From Clostridiales bacterium (lineage in GTDB: Bacteria > Bacillota > Clostridia > Christensenellales > CAG-138), in contig SFIR01000021.1 in assembly GCA_004556165.1 (NCBI GenBank), forward strand, positions 1 to 36,448: a DNA stretch of 36,448 bases, read 5' to 3'. The notes below the pieces were generated by a model that searched no databases, was not told where the DNA came from, and saw only the letters and a program-made list of their open reading frames with translations. Made by a program: the position numbers and the translations under genes. Shown here one piece after another: positions 14,187-21,616 of the stretch (its first letter is position 1; each line of letters starts with the position of its first letter).

Positions 14187-14777
14187 CTACTCGGTCGGTT
14201 CCTCCGTGGGCACTTCCGTGGGAGCTTCGGTGGGAACCTCCGTGGGAGCTTCGGTAGGCGTTGCCGTGGGGTCGGGCGTGGGCTCGGGCGTGGGGGCGAC
14301 TGTGGGCGAGATTGAAGGCGCTGCGGTTTGATCTTCGGAAGGCACGGGCGTGGGCGTTTCAAGAGGAGCGGCCGTCACAAGAGGAAGCTCCGGGGTCGGT
14401 ACGGGCGCGGAGGGGTTATCCACATCAATACGTATGTCTCCGGGAAGCATATAGCCGAGGTATTCACGGGCATAGCGCAGCAGGTATTCCTCATTATCGG
14501 TATAATTTACCATGCCCGAGAGCGTGCTGTATTTAAGCTCAAGCTCGTGAAGCTCCTCGAGCCTTGCGGCCTTCTCCGCTTCAAGCTCTGCCTTTTTTTC
14601 ATTGTGGGAACGGTAGATGGGGATGGTGATCGAGAGGATGAGTACGAGCAATGCTGCCATGGCGGCAAGCATTAGGACGGTGCGTAAAAAAGTCATCCGC
14701 CTGCGGCGCCTGTTCTGCTCTGCCTGCTCCTTTTCTCTCTGCCGTCTTGCCGCCGAAGGACTGATATAGTCTTCCAT
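14187..14777 (-). CDS. FtsB/DivIC-like septum protein with Thr-Pro-Glu repeat tail
   Basis: 196 residues from ATG 14777 (AAGGAG seven nt upstream; a longer frame to 14822 has no such site). A basic cytoplasmic N terminus (RRQREKEQ...RRRRRM) precedes one membrane helix (about 30-54) and a short extracellular coiled coil (57-88). Then comes NEEYLLRYAREYLGYMLPGDI (95-115), the signature of FtsB/DivIC septum-formation initiators. Those proteins usually end here, at about 100-130 residues. This one adds about 75 residues of Pro/Thr/Glu repeats outside the membrane, probably a wall-spanning tail. Expected partners are FtsL/DivIB-type divisome proteins, not encoded here. Confidence 0.85.
   Translation of the reverse strand: MEDYISPSAARRQREKEQAEQNRRRRRMTFLRTVLMLAAMAALLVLILSITIPIYRSHNEKKAELEAEKAARLEELHELELKYSTLSGMVNYTDNEEYLLRYAREYLGYMLPGDIRIDVDNPSAPVPTPELPLVTAAPLETPTPVPSEDQTAAPSISPTVAPTPEPTPDPTATPTEAPTEVPTEAPTEVPTEEPTE
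14201..14260 (-). repeat. 12-bp tandem repeat encoding the Pro-Thr-Glu tail
   Basis: Five 12-nt units (pattern CYTCSGTGGGAR on the plus strand: 14201, 14213, 14225, 14237, 14249), each encoding four residues such as PTEA or PTEV on the minus strand. Changes in copy number would keep the frame. Confidence 0.75.
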
Positions 14778-14811
14778 ACAGCTTCTCCTTTCCCGTAGAA
14801 TAACAGCTTTA

Positions 14812-14833
14812 CCCGTCCGCATCTGCGGACGGG
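14812..14833 (-). other. Strong GC-rich hairpin between lipoprotein and FtsB-like genes
   Basis: CCCGTCCGC (14812-14820), loop ATCT, GCGGACGGG (14825-14833): a perfect 9-bp stem. There is no T-run on the minus strand, so it is more likely an mRNA processing or stability element, or a leaky terminator. Confidence 0.5.
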
Positions 14834-14867
14834 ATATATATTAACAGCTTAACTTTTTAAGGGAGCA

Positions 14868-15899
14868 TCAGGCTTCCTTATAAAAGCTCTGCATGACTGC
14901 GCCGTTCACATAGAATTCAATCTGTGCATCCGTGCTGAATACCGACCTGTCAAGACCGATATATACGGTATCGGAAACCATATCGCAGGTGCCGACTTCG
15001 CCGGGGCGCACTGTGCTGAGGAAAATCTTTATTACGCCGCCTTCATTGACGACATCGACAAGATTCGTTCTCATGCTGCCGCTCGTGAGCGAAATGCTGA
15101 CGGCAACAAGGAAATGGGTATCAAAGTATGCTTCGTCAAAGCCGCGCAGGGCTTCGATGTCCGCCTGGCTGATGACCCTGTATTCGTCACCGACAAGCTC
15201 ATAATTGCCGTTCCCGAATACCGTAAGAGCAGTATTGCGGTCAAGGCCGTATGCGGCGGAGAGTGAATTTATGAAAGCTGAGTAATCATAGCAGGCAGTC
15301 AAATATGACCCTTCGATGTAACCTCCGCGCACGATCTTTACATCGTCAGGGGTGAGCGCAGGATTGTAGATCTCGTGATTGTCTATAAAATTGGAACCTT
15401 GAAGCTTTGCGTCCATATAAACCTCTATCATTGAAGCTGTACTGTACTTCTCTTTATCAAAACCGATGACTGCGGAGAACGGTTCGGCTTCCGCGCCGTC
15501 GGAAGGCGCAGAGGATACGAAATACACCCTGATGGTGCCGTCCTCGCCCTGCTCGATACGGTCAATAGCGATATTGCCGCTCTTAGCCTCATCAACACTG
15601 ATGACGGCAAGGAAGTGACTGCCGAAGTAATCCTCGGAGAATTTGCCGAAGCTTTCGGGATCATCGAAGTTTACCTTTTCGGCATCGGAATCATAGAGCC
15701 CATCGACGATGCCGCTGCGGAAATCCTCGTAGCTGTGGTAAACATTCACATTGCTGCCTTCGCCTGCCTTGTTTCCGGTAAGCAAAAGGGAATCGTAGGC
15801 ATCCTTTGCACTGCCCTGGGGTTCTTTACCGCATCCGGTGATGCAGAAAAGCATACCGAGCGCAAGCATGAGAGCAAGAATAGCATTGATCTTTTTCAT
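14868..15899 (-). CDS. Lipoprotein with an internally duplicated domain
   Basis: 343 residues from ATG 15899 (AAGGAG nine nt upstream). The signal peptide ends in a lipobox with Cys23 (FCITGC), so it is anchored to the outer face of the membrane. Residues 88-167 and 254-336 are recognisably the same unit: (Y)F-x-[ST]-HFL-x-[AV]-x-S, then a strand IRVYF or IKIFLS, then IG[FL]D...S[TV]..IE[VF]Y. Between them is a linker with a predicted helix. I do not recognise the family. It has its own promoter (16035-16063). Confidence 0.85.
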   Translation of the reverse strand: MKKINAILALMLALGMLFCITGCGKEPQGSAKDAYDSLLLTGNKAGEGSNVNVYHSYEDFRSGIVDGLYDSDAEKVNFDDPESFGKFSEDYFGSHFLAVISVDEAKSGNIAIDRIEQGEDGTIRVYFVSSAPSDGAEAEPFSAVIGFDKEKYSTASMIEVYMDAKLQGSNFIDNHEIYNPALTPDDVKIVRGGYIEGSYLTACYDYSAFINSLSAAYGLDRNTALTVFGNGNYELVGDEYRVISQADIEALRGFDEAYFDTHFLVAVSISLTSGSMRTNLVDVVNEGGVIKIFLSTVRPGEVGTCDMVSDTVYIGLDRSVFSTDAQIEFYVNGAVMQSFYKEA

Positions 15900-16231
15900 G
15901 ATTTCAATCTCCTTTATGGTTGTAGTCAAAACGAAAATCGACTTTGGCCGAAGCTCCGGGCATTATTCCCTCGGCTTTCGTTCCTTTTCAACTATATAAC
16001 GGATGAGAAAGCGTTTCGGTTGATGCTCAAAACCATTATAAACCATGGCGAAGCAAATAGCAAGGCATGGACGGAATAAAGGCGGCAGCTTAGTGGATTT
16101 GCATGCAAAATAACTGTTTTTGGCGAAAAAATCAGCCTTTTGAGCAAGCTGCTGCAAGTATGCCTGCAAACATTGCGGACGAAAAAAATTCGGATGCTCT
16201 TTTTACATCTGCTGCATCGAAGAATGACAGC
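15900..16231. other. Intergenic region between lipoprotein and glnA
   Basis: About 330 bases. It contains the lipoprotein leader and promoter. The rest shows no gene: short open frames on both strands lack ribosome sites and recognisable protein sequence. Confidence 0.5.
16035..16063 (-). promoter_or_regulatory. Promoter of the duplicated-domain lipoprotein gene
   Basis: Minus strand TTGCTA (16063-16058), 17-bp spacer, TATAAT (16040-16035). It leaves a leader of about 130 nt before the start at 15899. Confidence 0.75.
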
Positions 16232-16269
16232 CAAACAAAAAAGTACGGACGCAGCTCGGCGCCCGTACT
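16232..16269 (-). terminator. Terminator of glnA
   Basis: Minus strand AGTACGG (16269-16263) pairs with CCGTACT (16248-16242), with an inner GCG/GCG-containing loop, followed by TTTTTTG. Confidence 0.9.
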
Positions 16270-16294
16270 CAAAAGCCGCTATGCGGCGAATGAA

Positions 16295-17731
16295 TTAAAG
16301 GTCATAATATCTTTCAAATTCCGCCGGATGGGGAATCTGATTGATGCGCGCAGCCTCTTTGCGCTTGCGGTCGATCCAGATCTTGATGAGCCTTTCGGGG
16401 AATACTCCGCCTTTGGTAAGGTAATCATGATCCGCTTCGAGAGCGTCGAGAGCTTCGTCAAGGCTCTTGGGAAGGCTGTCAATCTTGGCCTTCTCCTCCT
16501 CGGGAAGATCAAAGAGGTTGAAATCGTAGGGTCCCCAGCCGTTAGCGGAGGGATCTATCTCGTTGATTACGCCGTCAAGACCTGCCATGAGTATGGCGGC
16601 ATATGCGTAATAGGGGTTGCAGGTGCCGTCGGGGTTGCGCAGCTCGAACCTCTTGGACATCGGGGATTTTGCGTATGCAGGGATACGAATGACTGCGGAA
16701 CGGTTTGCGGTTGCGTAGCCGATGGTGACGGGAGCTTCAAAGCCGGGGACGAGACGCTTGAAGCTGTTGGTGGAGGGGTTGGTTATGGCGCAGAGGGACT
16801 TAGCATGCCTGAGCAGACCGCCCATGAAGTTGTGAGCGAGCTTGCTGAGCTGGGCATAGCCGTTCTCGTCATAGAACAGGGGCTTGCCGTCCTTCTTGAG
16901 GAGCATATGCACATGCATGCCGTTGCCGGCTTCGCCGTAGATGGGCTTGGGCATAAAGGTTGCGGTGCAGCCTTCCGCGACGGCGGCATTGCGGATGATG
17001 TACTTTGTGACCATGGTATTATCTGCCATCTGTGCAACATCTGCCAGCTCAACTTCAATCTCAAGCTGACCGGGGCCGCCGACCTCGTGATGATGGTATT
17101 TGACCTTTACTCCCCAATCCTCCATGAGAAGGCACATCTCGCTGCGGAGATTATAGTACCTGTCCTGGGGCGCTCCAATATGATAACCGCCCTTGTGGGG
17201 AATCTGGAAACCGTCGCCGCCGATGCCGGTATTCCAGTCGGCTTCCTCGGTGTCGATTTCGCAGCGAACGGAATCGGGCTTGGATTCAAAATTGATATTG
17301 TCGAATACATGGAATTCGAATTCCGGCCCGATTATCATTTCATCGGCAATACCGGTTCCCTTCATATAATCAACGGCTGCCTTGATGACGTTGCGGGGGT
17401 ACTGATCGAAGGGCTTATTCTCGGGGCGTGCGATTATCATGGCGTTGCCGCTCATGGTGAGGGTCTCGACATCCGCAAAGGGATCGACCGCAGCGGTGCT
17501 GAGGTCGGGGATGAAGACCATATCGCTGTTTTCTACGGGCGCATAGCCGTAGTTGGAACCGTCAAAACCGATACCGTATTTTAAGGTATCCTCGGTGAAA
17601 CGCTCGGCAGGGATAGTGATATGCCTCCACCTGCCGTCGATATCGACCATTTTGAAATCGACCATTTCAATGTCGTTATCGCGGATGAATTCCTGAACTT
17701 CCGCAACGGAAGTCTTTTCGCTGAACAGCAT
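16295..17731 (-). CDS. glnA: Glutamine synthetase, type I
   Basis: 478 residues from ATG 17731, chosen because AGGAGG lies nine nt upstream. The frame could extend to 17776, but that start lies at the expected transcription start. It makes glutamine from glutamate, ammonia and ATP. Landmarks are the beta-grasp N-terminal region (VDFKMVDIDGRWRH), GFDGSNYGYAPVENSDM, the metal and ammonia site region (IGPEFEFHVFD), HHEVGGPGQLEIEV, MPKPIYGEAGNGMHVH and ANRSAVIRIP. The last contains the NRSA substrate-binding loop, followed by KRFELRNPDGTCNPYYAYAA. Single-gene transcript with its own promoter and terminator. Confidence 0.97.
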   Translation of the reverse strand: MLFSEKTSVAEVQEFIRDNDIEMVDFKMVDIDGRWRHITIPAERFTEDTLKYGIGFDGSNYGYAPVENSDMVFIPDLSTAAVDPFADVETLTMSGNAMIIARPENKPFDQYPRNVIKAAVDYMKGTGIADEMIIGPEFEFHVFDNINFESKPDSVRCEIDTEEADWNTGIGGDGFQIPHKGGYHIGAPQDRYYNLRSEMCLLMEDWGVKVKYHHHEVGGPGQLEIEVELADVAQMADNTMVTKYIIRNAAVAEGCTATFMPKPIYGEAGNGMHVHMLLKKDGKPLFYDENGYAQLSKLAHNFMGGLLRHAKSLCAITNPSTNSFKRLVPGFEAPVTIGYATANRSAVIRIPAYAKSPMSKRFELRNPDGTCNPYYAYAAILMAGLDGVINEIDPSANGWGPYDFNLFDLPEEEKAKIDSLPKSLDEALDALEADHDYLTKGGVFPERLIKIWIDRKRKEAARINQIPHPAEFERYYDL

Positions 17732-17785
17732 GGGGTATTTCCTCCTAATAATTCCCGCATTCATTTTGAATGCCATGATAGGAAT

Positions 17786-17814
17786 ATTATGACAGCAAAC
17801 ACAAGAAAAGTCAA
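17786..17814 (-). promoter_or_regulatory. Promoter of glnA
   Basis: Minus strand TTGACT (17814-17809), 17-bp spacer, CATAAT (17791-17786). No obvious GlnR or TnrA palindrome was seen. Confidence 0.8.
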
Positions 17815-17839
17815 CATATAAAAAGAAACCTGAATAAAC

Positions 17840-17871
17840 AAAAACGCTGCCGTGGGATAGCTTACGGCAGC
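17840..17871 (-). terminator. Terminator of the nucleotide-sugar dehydratase gene
   Basis: Minus strand GCTGCCGT (17871-17864), 10-nt loop, ACGGCAGC (17853-17846), then GTTTTTG. Confidence 0.9.
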
Positions 17872-17888
17872 CTTTTCATAGTATTAGC

Positions 17889-19760
17889 TTACTGCGGATT
17901 ATAGGTGCTGACTATCTGCTTGACCTTTTTGCGGATATCGGGGGAGTTCATATAGCACAGCCTGCGCAGCTCGGCGATATTCTCCTCGAATTTCTCCTCG
18001 TCGAATTCTACGCGATGCCCGATATAGATAAGGTCATTTGCGGTCTTTGTGAGGCCCTCCTCACTGAGCAGAAGCTCCTCAAACAGCTTTTCGCCGGGGC
18101 GCAGACCCGTGTATACGATGGGAATATCGACATCGGGTTCGAAGCCGGATAGCTTTATCATATTGCGCGCAAGATCGTCGATGCGGACGGGCTTGCCCAT
18201 ATCGAGCACGAATATCTCGCCGCCCTTTGCGTATTCGCCTGCCTGAAGCACCAAAGCCACGGCCTCGGGAATGGTCATGAAATAACGTATGATGTCCTTA
18301 TGGGTAACGGTGACGGGGCCGCCCTTTGCGATTTGGTCGCGGAACAGGGGAATTACCGAACCGTTTGAACCGAGGACGTTCCCGAAGCGCACCGCAACAT
18401 ACTCCGTTTCGGAACGGTGATCCATGGTCTGCACTATCATCTCGCAGAGCCTCTTGCTCGCGCCCATGATGTTGGTGGGGTTGACGGCCTTATCGGTGCT
18501 TATGAGCAGCATTCGCTTTGCGCCGAATTTATCCGCTGCAAGGGCAACGTTGAGCGTTCCGAGGACGTTGTTTTTGATTGCCTCATTGGGGCTGTCCTCC
18601 ATCAGCGGCACATGCTTATGCGCTGCCGCGTGGAAAACGAGCTCGGGATGATAGGTTTCGAAGATCGAATCGACCCTTGCCGAATCGCGCACGGAACCGA
18701 TGAGCGTTTCAAGATGCAGCTCGGGATATTTTGCCATGAGCTCAAGCTGGATAGCATAGGCATTATTCTCATATATATCAAAGATTATGAGCGTTTTCGG
18801 TTCGTATCCAGCTATCTGACGGCAAAGCTCGCTGCCGATGGAACCGCCTCCGCCGGTGACGAGAACGACGCGGCCCATGATGTATTCCTTGATGCCGGTA
18901 AGGTCAACATGTATCGGGTCACGGCCGAGCAGGTCTTCAATCTCGACGTCGCGGATCTGCTTAATGCTTATCTCACCGTTTGCGAGCTGATAAATACCGG
19001 GGAGGACCTTTATTTTACAGGAGGTCTGCTGACAGATCTCAATGATCTCCTTCCTTACGGCATGAGAAACGGAGGGCATTGCGATAACGATCTCCTCGAC
19101 CGCATATTTCTTTGCGGCTTCGACAATATAATCTCGGGAACCAACGATGCGGACGCCGGCAAGATAGTTACCGCACTTTTTCGTGTCGTCATCAATGATG
19201 CAGACGATCTCGTTTTCGGAATCCGCACTGCCATGGAAATCACGAAGCGCGATGGCGGCAGCGCGGCCTGCGCCGATAAGCATGGTTCGTTTCTTATCTG
19301 TGCGTCTGCGCATTTTGCGCTCACGGCGGAAGAAACGGTATGAAAACCTCAGCGAAAGTATGAAAATGAGCAGAAGCATGCCGTTGATGAACGGAAAGCT
19401 GCGGGGCATGCTCAGATGTATAAGGCGCATGATAATGAAACCTGCAAGCACCGTAATGACGCATGCGGCTGCAACATGAATGAGCTCGTCCACCGATGCA
19501 AATTCCCAAAGGCTCGTGTATAGCTTAAAAATGAAGAAAATGCCTATCCCGAGAACGGTATAAACAGGAGCAAATTTCAGAATGTTTTCAACATACGGGG
19601 CCTTTGTGAAAAGCTCGGTGATATTGAATTCAAATCTTATGAGCAGAGCCAGAAATTCCGATAGGTTCAGTAAGACAGCATCACATATGATGAGCATTAT
19701 TATTCGGCTGAGCTTCGCCGTATTCACGGAATGTTTATCGTGAAGGGTTCCCTTTTTCAT
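17889..19760 (-). CDS. Membrane nucleotide-sugar 4,6-dehydratase/epimerase, long form (CapD/WbpM/PglF-like)
   Basis: 623 residues from ATG 19760 (GAGG seven nt upstream; a longer frame reaching 19826 crosses the promoter). Four N-terminal membrane helices (about residues 15-130) precede a first Rossmann domain (LIGAGRAAAIALRDF) and a second NAD-binding domain with TGGGGSIGSE. The active site has AAHKHVPLMEDSP, STDKAVNPTNIMGASK and a final GLRPGEKLFEELL. The usual YxxxK tyrosine is replaced by Met (MGASK), as in the FlaA1/PglF/WbpM C6-dehydratases. It should convert UDP-GlcNAc to a 4-keto-6-deoxy sugar for glycan or capsule synthesis at the membrane. No other glycan genes are adjacent. Confidence 0.93.
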   Translation of the reverse strand: MKKGTLHDKHSVNTAKLSRIIMLIICDAVLLNLSEFLALLIRFEFNITELFTKAPYVENILKFAPVYTVLGIGIFFIFKLYTSLWEFASVDELIHVAAACVITVLAGFIIMRLIHLSMPRSFPFINGMLLLIFILSLRFSYRFFRRERKMRRRTDKKRTMLIGAGRAAAIALRDFHGSADSENEIVCIIDDDTKKCGNYLAGVRIVGSRDYIVEAAKKYAVEEIVIAMPSVSHAVRKEIIEICQQTSCKIKVLPGIYQLANGEISIKQIRDVEIEDLLGRDPIHVDLTGIKEYIMGRVVLVTGGGGSIGSELCRQIAGYEPKTLIIFDIYENNAYAIQLELMAKYPELHLETLIGSVRDSARVDSIFETYHPELVFHAAAHKHVPLMEDSPNEAIKNNVLGTLNVALAADKFGAKRMLLISTDKAVNPTNIMGASKRLCEMIVQTMDHRSETEYVAVRFGNVLGSNGSVIPLFRDQIAKGGPVTVTHKDIIRYFMTIPEAVALVLQAGEYAKGGEIFVLDMGKPVRIDDLARNMIKLSGFEPDVDIPIVYTGLRPGEKLFEELLLSEEGLTKTANDLIYIGHRVEFDEEKFEENIAELRRLCYMNSPDIRKKVKQIVSTYNPQ

Positions 19761-19806
19761 GCATATGCCTCGAACAAAAACTCGATGATATATCGGTTGC
19801 AAGAAG

Positions 19807-19833
19807 ATTATCACATTTTTCATCATGTGTCAA
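19807..19833 (-). promoter_or_regulatory. Promoter of the dehydratase gene
   Basis: Minus strand TTGACA (19833-19828), 15-bp spacer, extended -10 TGT-GATAAT (ending at 19807). Confidence 0.6.
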
Positions 19834-19907
19834 GACATATATGCCTTTATTTTGAAATAGTTGCAAAATAACAAAGGATTTTATTATATATTATTGAATT
19901 GGGGCTG

Positions 19908-19946
19908 AAAAACAGAAAGCGTTCCGCTTTCGAACTGCGGAACGCT
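19908..19946 (-). terminator. Terminator after the ABC exporter remnant
   Basis: AGCGTTCCGC (19918-19927) pairs with GCGGAACGCT (19937-19946). On the minus strand it is followed by TTCTGTTTTTC. Confidence 0.82.
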
Positions 19947-19967
19947 TATAGTGACAGCCGAATAAAA

Positions 19968-20833
19968 TCAGCTCAATTCAAATGCACCGGTATAGAGCCG
20001 GTAATACCTGCCGCCAAAACGGATAAGGTCGTCATGGCTGCCGCGCTCGATAATGCGGCCGTTTTCAAGCACCATGATGGCGTCGGAATTGCGGACGGTG
20101 GAGAGCCTGTGAGCGATGACAAAGACGGTGCGCCCCTGCATCAGCTTATCCATGCCCTTTTCGATGAGCGCTTCGGTACGGGTATCAATCGAGCTTGTCG
20201 CCTCATCGAGCACGATGACGGGCGGATCGGCGACGGCGGCACGCGCTATGGCGAGCAGCTGACGCTGCCCCTGCGAGAGATTTTCACCGTCATTTTCTAT
20301 CATCGTGTCATAGCTCTTAGGAAGATGACTAATGAAGAAATGAGCGTTTGCGAGCTTTGCCGCTTCGACTATTTCCTTATCCGTCGCATCGGCTTTCGTA
20401 TGCACATGACGTAGAGAGACTGAATATTGCTGACATCGGTAGTGAGCCTTGTAACAAGGCTTGCGGTGGAGAATTTATCGACGTTGGCGAACGAGAAGGA
20501 CTGTACCTTTTTGAACAGCATGTTTCGGAGATTCGCTGCAAAGCCCGTACCGGCCTTTGCGGAAAATCTTGCGCAGGTCACGCCTGCAAAGAGGGATGCA
20601 AACGAGAATAAAAGCATCAGTCCGCCGTAGCGGATGACTGCGGATAGGTTCGGGCTTGCGGTCTCTATTCCCTCGGCGATGAGCTTTGTCATCATAAAGG
20701 GTATGATTATTTCGAGTATGCCCTCGAGGAGTATCATAAGCGATGCTCCGACGGATGGTCCTATATAGCCCTTTGCCGCAGGGAGCAGCTTCAGAAGATT
20801 ATGCTCCTTTGGTTTTTTTGTCTTGGTTTCCAT
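19968..20833 (-). pseudogene. ABC exporter with a large internal deletion
   Basis: Two out-of-frame pieces of an LmrCD-type multidrug exporter. The 5' piece (20833-20369) encodes the first ~145 residues of a permease domain (start METKTKKPKEHNLLKLLPAA, ending TTDVSNIQSLYVMCIR). The 3' piece (20405-19968) encodes the end of an ATPase domain, with the signature LSQGQRQL, Walker B VIVLDEATSSID and switch AHRLS. The rest of the membrane domain and Walker A are missing. The pieces overlap near 20370-20405 in different frames, as expected of an out-of-frame deletion with microhomology around CATACG. In relatives a MarR gene is followed by two such ABC genes, so the deletion may have fused the first to the second. 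No functional ATPase can be made. Confidence 0.88.
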
Positions 20834-20862
20834 GGATTCGGGTAATATGCTCCTTATTGATT

Positions 20863-21369
20863 TTAGTTGCTGCTTTCGCTGCCGCTTTTGCAGTCATGCG
20901 GCTCCATGACGAGCATTGCAAGCTCACGGTTGCCGAGCGAAACCGTTGCGGGGTCGCGGAGATTATCGAGCATCCTGCCGATATAGCTCCATAATTGGCT
21001 TTCTTCCTCCGGGGTAAACCCATTTAGAAGCTTCCTTTCCTCGGCTTCAAACATGCTGAGGCTGTTCTCCGCATTCATTCTGCCCTTTTCCGTGACTCTG
21101 AGCCGGTTTGCCCGCAGATTCCCGGGGCAGGCGCTGCGCTCCACAAGCCCGGCGGAGCATAGCTTTTTCATGCTCTGCGCTATTGCGGCAGGGGTCTGGT
21201 GCAGCGCGTCTGCAACATCCTGCTGCGTGCAGTCGGGATGAATCATGATATGCTCAAGCGCCATTAGCTGATTCGGCGGAAGCAGCTCAATATCCGTATT
21301 TCGCTTGTAATCATAATGCATCAGAAGCCATATACGGTGCACGGCAGGGCCGACATGCTTTGAATTCAT
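20863..21369 (-). CDS. MarR-family transcriptional regulator
   Basis: 168 residues from ATG 21369, with AAGGAGAT upstream. The winged-helix core is visible: LLPPNQLMALEHIMIHPDCTQQDVADALHQTPAAIAQSMKKLCSAGLVERS, then the wing NRLRVTEKGR. Such proteins usually repress the multidrug exporter operon they precede and are released by a ligand. Its target next door is now broken, so it may be an orphan regulator. Four TTAAC half-sites lie just upstream (21394-21421). Confidence 0.9.
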   Translation of the reverse strand: MNSKHVGPAVHRIWLLMHYDYKRNTDIELLPPNQLMALEHIMIHPDCTQQDVADALHQTPAAIAQSMKKLCSAGLVERSACPGNLRANRLRVTEKGRMNAENSLSMFEAEERKLLNGFTPEEESQLWSYIGRMLDNLRDPATVSLGNRELAMLVMEPHDCKSGSESSN

Positions 21370-21393
21370 TGATATTCCATCTCCTTTCAATTA

Positions 21394-21421
21394 TTAACAA
21401 ATTAACAATTAACATCTTAAC
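21394..21421. promoter_or_regulatory. Array of four TTAAC repeats, possible MarR operator
   Basis: TTAAC at 21394, 21402, 21409 and 21417 (spacing 8, 7, 8), between the MarR start codon and a TTGACA -35 (minus strand, around 21439-21444). TTAATTGTTAA inside it is an imperfect palindrome. A binding role is inferred from position. Confidence 0.45.
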
Positions 21422-21501
21422 ATATTTTTTGCCTTGTCAATAGACGATATGCTTAATATGAGCAATTCCGAAAGTATATCCCATATCTTCTGAAATTGGG
21501 C

Positions 21502-21529
21502 TTGAAAGATTTTCCGAAACGTTTATAAT
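21502..21529 (+). promoter_or_regulatory. Promoter of pyrG
   Basis: TTGAAA (21502-21507), 16-bp spacer, TATAAT (21524-21529). The expected start (AAGATTG) does not begin with the GGG run needed for Bacillus-type reiterative pyrG attenuation. Confidence 0.75.
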
Positions 21530-21616
21530 AAGATTGACGGAGTTTGTGGCTGATTACGGCGGAAGCCGGAATTCGGTCGATCTACATACTACAAGGCGCG
21601 GATGAAAGGACAGATT

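Noticed and set aside
15963..16169. 68-residue minus-strand frame upstream of the lipoprotein gene
   Set aside because: It overlaps the lipoprotein promoter, lacks a ribosome site and has no recognisable features.
16103..17584. 493-codon open frame on the plus strand opposite glnA
   Set aside because: Antisense shadow caused by GC-biased codons of glnA. No ribosome site and no recognisable protein sequence, while glnA is certain.
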